From NCBI GenBank assembly GCA_002699485.1, contig PAAV01000042.1:1-35255 (forward strand): a stretch of DNA of 35,255 bases. The letters run 5' to 3'. Positions 33,217 to 35,255 of this stretch are shown here, in pieces (positions within the stretch are counted from its first letter, which is position 1; each line of letters begins with the position of its first letter). A program made the position numbers and the translations under genes. Source of the DNA: Chloroflexota bacterium (GTDB taxonomy: Bacteria > Chloroflexota > Dehalococcoidia > Lucifugimonadales > UBA2962). The notes below the pieces were generated by a model. The model did not search any database and was not told the DNA's origin. It saw nothing but the letters and a program-made list of their open reading frames with translations.

Positions 33217-34455
33217 ATGCGACGTATTCTAATTGCAGATCAGTTAATTGATGGATTTAACCAGAAACCTATAAAAAACGGAGTATTAATAGTTCAAGAT
33301 GAAAAAATAGAGGCAGTCACTACAAGTGACCAGATTGGTAATAACCCAGAGGGTGAAATAATTAAAGTTCCCGGCGGCACGATTATGCCTGGTTTTATTG
33401 AGATGCATGCCCACATGCATTGCTCGGCAGAACCAGAAGCTTATGATCATGTCACTTCTGAGTCCAACCAAGAACTTTTGATGCGATCAGTAGAGGCTAT
33501 GCGAGCAACTTTAATTTCTGGAGTAACAACCGTTAGGGATCTTGGAAGTAAAAACGAAATAGCTTTTGCAGTAAAAAAAGCAGTTCAAGAAAGAAAGATA
33601 AACGGACCCAGATTGCTTGTAACGGGCACGCCAATAACCACTACCGCAGGCCATTGCAACTTTTTTGGAACTGAAGCAGACACTGCTGAAAGTGTAATTT
33701 CAGCACTTAGACACCAGGTAAAATTAGGTGCTGACTACATAAAAATCATGTCTACTGGAGGGGTCTTTACTCCTCGGAGTAATGTTCTTGCTGCCCAATA
33801 TACTACTGAGGTACTTAGATTGGCTGTAGAGGATGCAGACAGGATGGGAGTGAGAGTTGCTGCACATTGCCATGGCACGGAAGGCGTGGTTAATTGTGCC
33901 GAGGCAGGAATACATAACCTGATTCACGCCACTTGGCTTTCTGGAGATTCTGCTGAAAACTGGGATTATAGGCCAGAAATAGCAGATATGATTGCAGAAA
34001 AGGGACTTTGGGTAGACCCCACAATAGCAATAGCTACTATAAGAACTGAGAAAGGGATACCTTTTTCAGATGAAGAGATCCTTGCATCAGCTGTGTTAAG
34101 CGATATGGAAGGTAGGTTTGAAATATTAAAAGACATGTGGGATCGAGGAGTAAAGTTTGTGGCAGGGCTGGATACTGGAATGTCTTATGTTGAGTTTGGT
34201 GATTTTGCATATACGCCCCAGACAATGGTTGAAGGAATGGGCGTATCAGAAATGGAAGCAATAATCTGTTCGACTTTGTCGTCAGCCCAGTGCTTAGGTA
34301 TAGATGATATTACAGGCACGCTTGAGCCGAACAAGTCTGCTGATGTTTTGATTGTCGCAGGAGACCCCTTAAAAGATATTAAGAAGTTACACGATGTTGA
34401 CACGATTATTAGCCAAGGCCATTTGATTAAACGAACAGGTAAGGTATTAATTTAG
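33217..34455 (+). CDS. Amidohydrolase-superfamily enzyme (imidazolonepropionase/prolidase-like)
   Basis: A cyclic-amide or peptide-like hydrolase of 412 residues in the metal-dependent amidohydrolase superfamily. PGFIEMHAHMH gives H64 and H66, the first metal ligands. GADYIKIMSTGG, near residue 175, carries the Lys often carboxylated between two metals; AAHCHGTEG and IHATWL supply the next His residues, and FVAGLDTGM (near 313) the catalytic Asp. The ends form the usual small beta-sandwich (GTLEPNKSADVLIVAGDPL). The ATG has AAGGAG six bases upstream. Family members hydrolyse imidazolonepropionate, X-Pro dipeptides, or xenobiotic amides; the substrate here cannot be assigned. It is divergent from the dehydrogenase operon and shares its promoter repeat. 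Confidence 0.87.
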   Translation: MRRILIADQLIDGFNQKPIKNGVLIVQDEKIEAVTTSDQIGNNPEGEIIKVPGGTIMPGFIEMHAHMHCSAEPEAYDHVTSESNQELLMRSVEAMRATLISGVTTVRDLGSKNEIAFAVKKAVQERKINGPRLLVTGTPITTTAGHCNFFGTEADTAESVISALRHQVKLGADYIKIMSTGGVFTPRSNVLAAQYTTEVLRLAVEDADRMGVRVAAHCHGTEGVVNCAEAGIHNLIHATWLSGDSAENWDYRPEIADMIAEKGLWVDPTIAIATIRTEKGIPFSDEEILASAVLSDMEGRFEILKDMWDRGVKFVAGLDTGMSYVEFGDFAYTPQTMVEGMGVSEMEAIICSTLSSAQCLGIDDITGTLEPNKSADVLIVAGDPLKDIKKLHDVDTIISQGHLIKRTGKVLI

Positions 34456-34478
34456 AACAATATAACTGCCTTGTTTGG

Positions 34479-35255
34479 TTAACCCTTTTTTACACCGAGT
34501 TCAGCTAGTATTTTTGCCAAAGTCTCTTTCTCTTTAGTATTTAGGTCTCTAAATGGCGGCCTAACGCTACCTGCATTAATTCCCACATATTCAGCAGCAG
34601 CCTTGAGGACGTTCGTGGCGTATCCTTCGAAACCTTCATCAACTAATCTCCAAAAAGTAGCTTGTCTGGAGTGGAATTTATCGGCCTCAGCATACTTTCC
34701 ATCCTGTAATAGCTGCCAAAACTTTGCTTCACCTTCTGGCCAGAAAGCTGCTACTCCTGTGATATATGATTTGGCGCCATGTTGGTGTGCAAGACCAGCT
34801 GTGTGCCCGTAAGAATTATCGACAATTGCCAGCTTGTCTGAAAATCTGTCTAGGGTATCAACATAATCTTGAAACGAGGGTAGAAAACCTCTTTTTATGG
34901 ATACTACGCTCTCAATCTTATCAATCAATTTTTCTGTAGTATGGCCATCTACGGTTCCTCCCTGATTTCTCCAGGATTGATCATAGATCATGAGTCCTAT
35001 TTCAGTGTGTTTCGCGATTTCGGAGTACCAATGTATGACACCTTCTTGATCCATGCCATGGTAGTAGTATGGAGGTGGTACCATAGCCGTCTTAACTCCT
35101 TGATCAAGTGCCGCATTACACCGTTCGATTATTTCAAAGTGTGAACTTGAAGCAACTCCAGCGATAATTTCTATATCGCCGTTTGCTGCTTCTTGGGCAG
35201 CTGAGACTACATTGAGATGCTCCTCTCGCGAGAGCGTATTGTATTCTCCGGTACC
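34479..35255 (-). CDS. DapA-family (dihydrodipicolinate synthase/NAL) aldolase or dehydratase, 5'-truncated
   Basis: The frame is open to the window end, so the start lies beyond 35255; the ATG at 35084 is internal. The first codons give GTGEYNTLSREEH, the conserved substrate-carboxylate loop of the DHDPS/N-acetylneuraminate lyase family. GLMIYDQS supplies the conserved Tyr and SIKRGFLPSF the Schiff-base Lys. After these come helices typical of the C-terminal part. The usual YNxP and GIKE(A/S)SGD strings are altered, so this is probably a catabolic paralogue acting on a 2-oxo acid rather than the lysine-pathway enzyme. It is convergent with the amidohydrolase, 23 bases apart. Confidence 0.82.
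   Translation of the reverse strand, partial: GTGEYNTLSREEHLNVVSAAQEAANGDIEIIAGVASSSHFEIIERCNAALDQGVKTAMVPPPYYYHGMDQEGVIHWYSEIAKHTEIGLMIYDQSWRNQGGTVDGHTTEKLIDKIESVVSIKRGFLPSFQDYVDTLDRFSDKLAIVDNSYGHTAGLAHQHGAKSYITGVAAFWPEGEAKFWQLLQDGKYAEADKFHSRQATFWRLVDEGFEGYATNVLKAAAEYVGINAGSVRPPFRDLNTKEKETLAKILAELGVKKG

Overview
The window is a dense, mostly housekeeping stretch of a bacterial chromosome, AT-leaning (roughly 40% G+C by eye), with about 32 protein genes, short intergenic gaps and many TTG or GTG starts. I found no tRNA, rRNA, CRISPR array, insertion sequence or prophage gene. A fused AccD-AccA carboxyltransferase, a split methylmalonyl-CoA mutase, an ECF sigma factor paired with a DUF5667-like membrane protein, and L32 beginning PPLPKKK together suggest a Chloroflexota bacterium, possibly of the marine SAR202/Dehalococcoidia type. 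That placement is inference from gene content, not from a marker tree.

Layout. 1-2762 (+): the 3' part of an SDR-type threonine dehydrogenase, then leuC and leuD. 2804-12253 (-): one long co-directional block, yceD/DUF177-rpmF-fabD-nusB-acpP and then, after a probable boundary, udg-rnj-ftsK-accDA. It joins fatty-acid synthesis, ribosome and RNA processing, repair and chromosome translocation. 12461-13738 (+): a lipoprotein joining an LppX/LprG-like domain to DUF3105. 13757-17462 (-): mcmA-acyl-CoA dehydrogenase-mce-mcmB, a propionyl/methylmalonyl-CoA arm feeding succinyl-CoA into the TCA cycle. 17604-19225 (+): ruvB and a dCMP deaminase. 19222-24112 (-): a SLC13-type permease, rimI, an ECF sigma factor with its probable DUF5667 regulator, and an unknown membrane protein. 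24431-28628 (+): citrate synthase, an unknown membrane protein behind tandem palindromes, and a PrkA-type protein kinase. 28672-33053 (-): a 2-oxoacid/acetoin dehydrogenase operon E1alpha-E1beta-E1beta'-E2 with two different beta genes and no E3. 33217-35255: an amidohydrolase (+) and a truncated DapA-family aldolase (-).

No obviously new defence or mobile system is present. The strongest unusual signals are regulatory and architectural: a perfect 13-bp inverted repeat that puts the same TATAATCCTGCCA on both divergent promoters between the dehydrogenase operon and the amidohydrolase, plus a stem-loop in the operon leader; tandem palindromes abutting the ribosome binding site of an unknown membrane gene; palindromes in the citrate synthase leader; a 10-bp hairpin inside the methylmalonyl operon; the paired divergent E1beta genes; and an internally duplicated probable anti-sigma protein.
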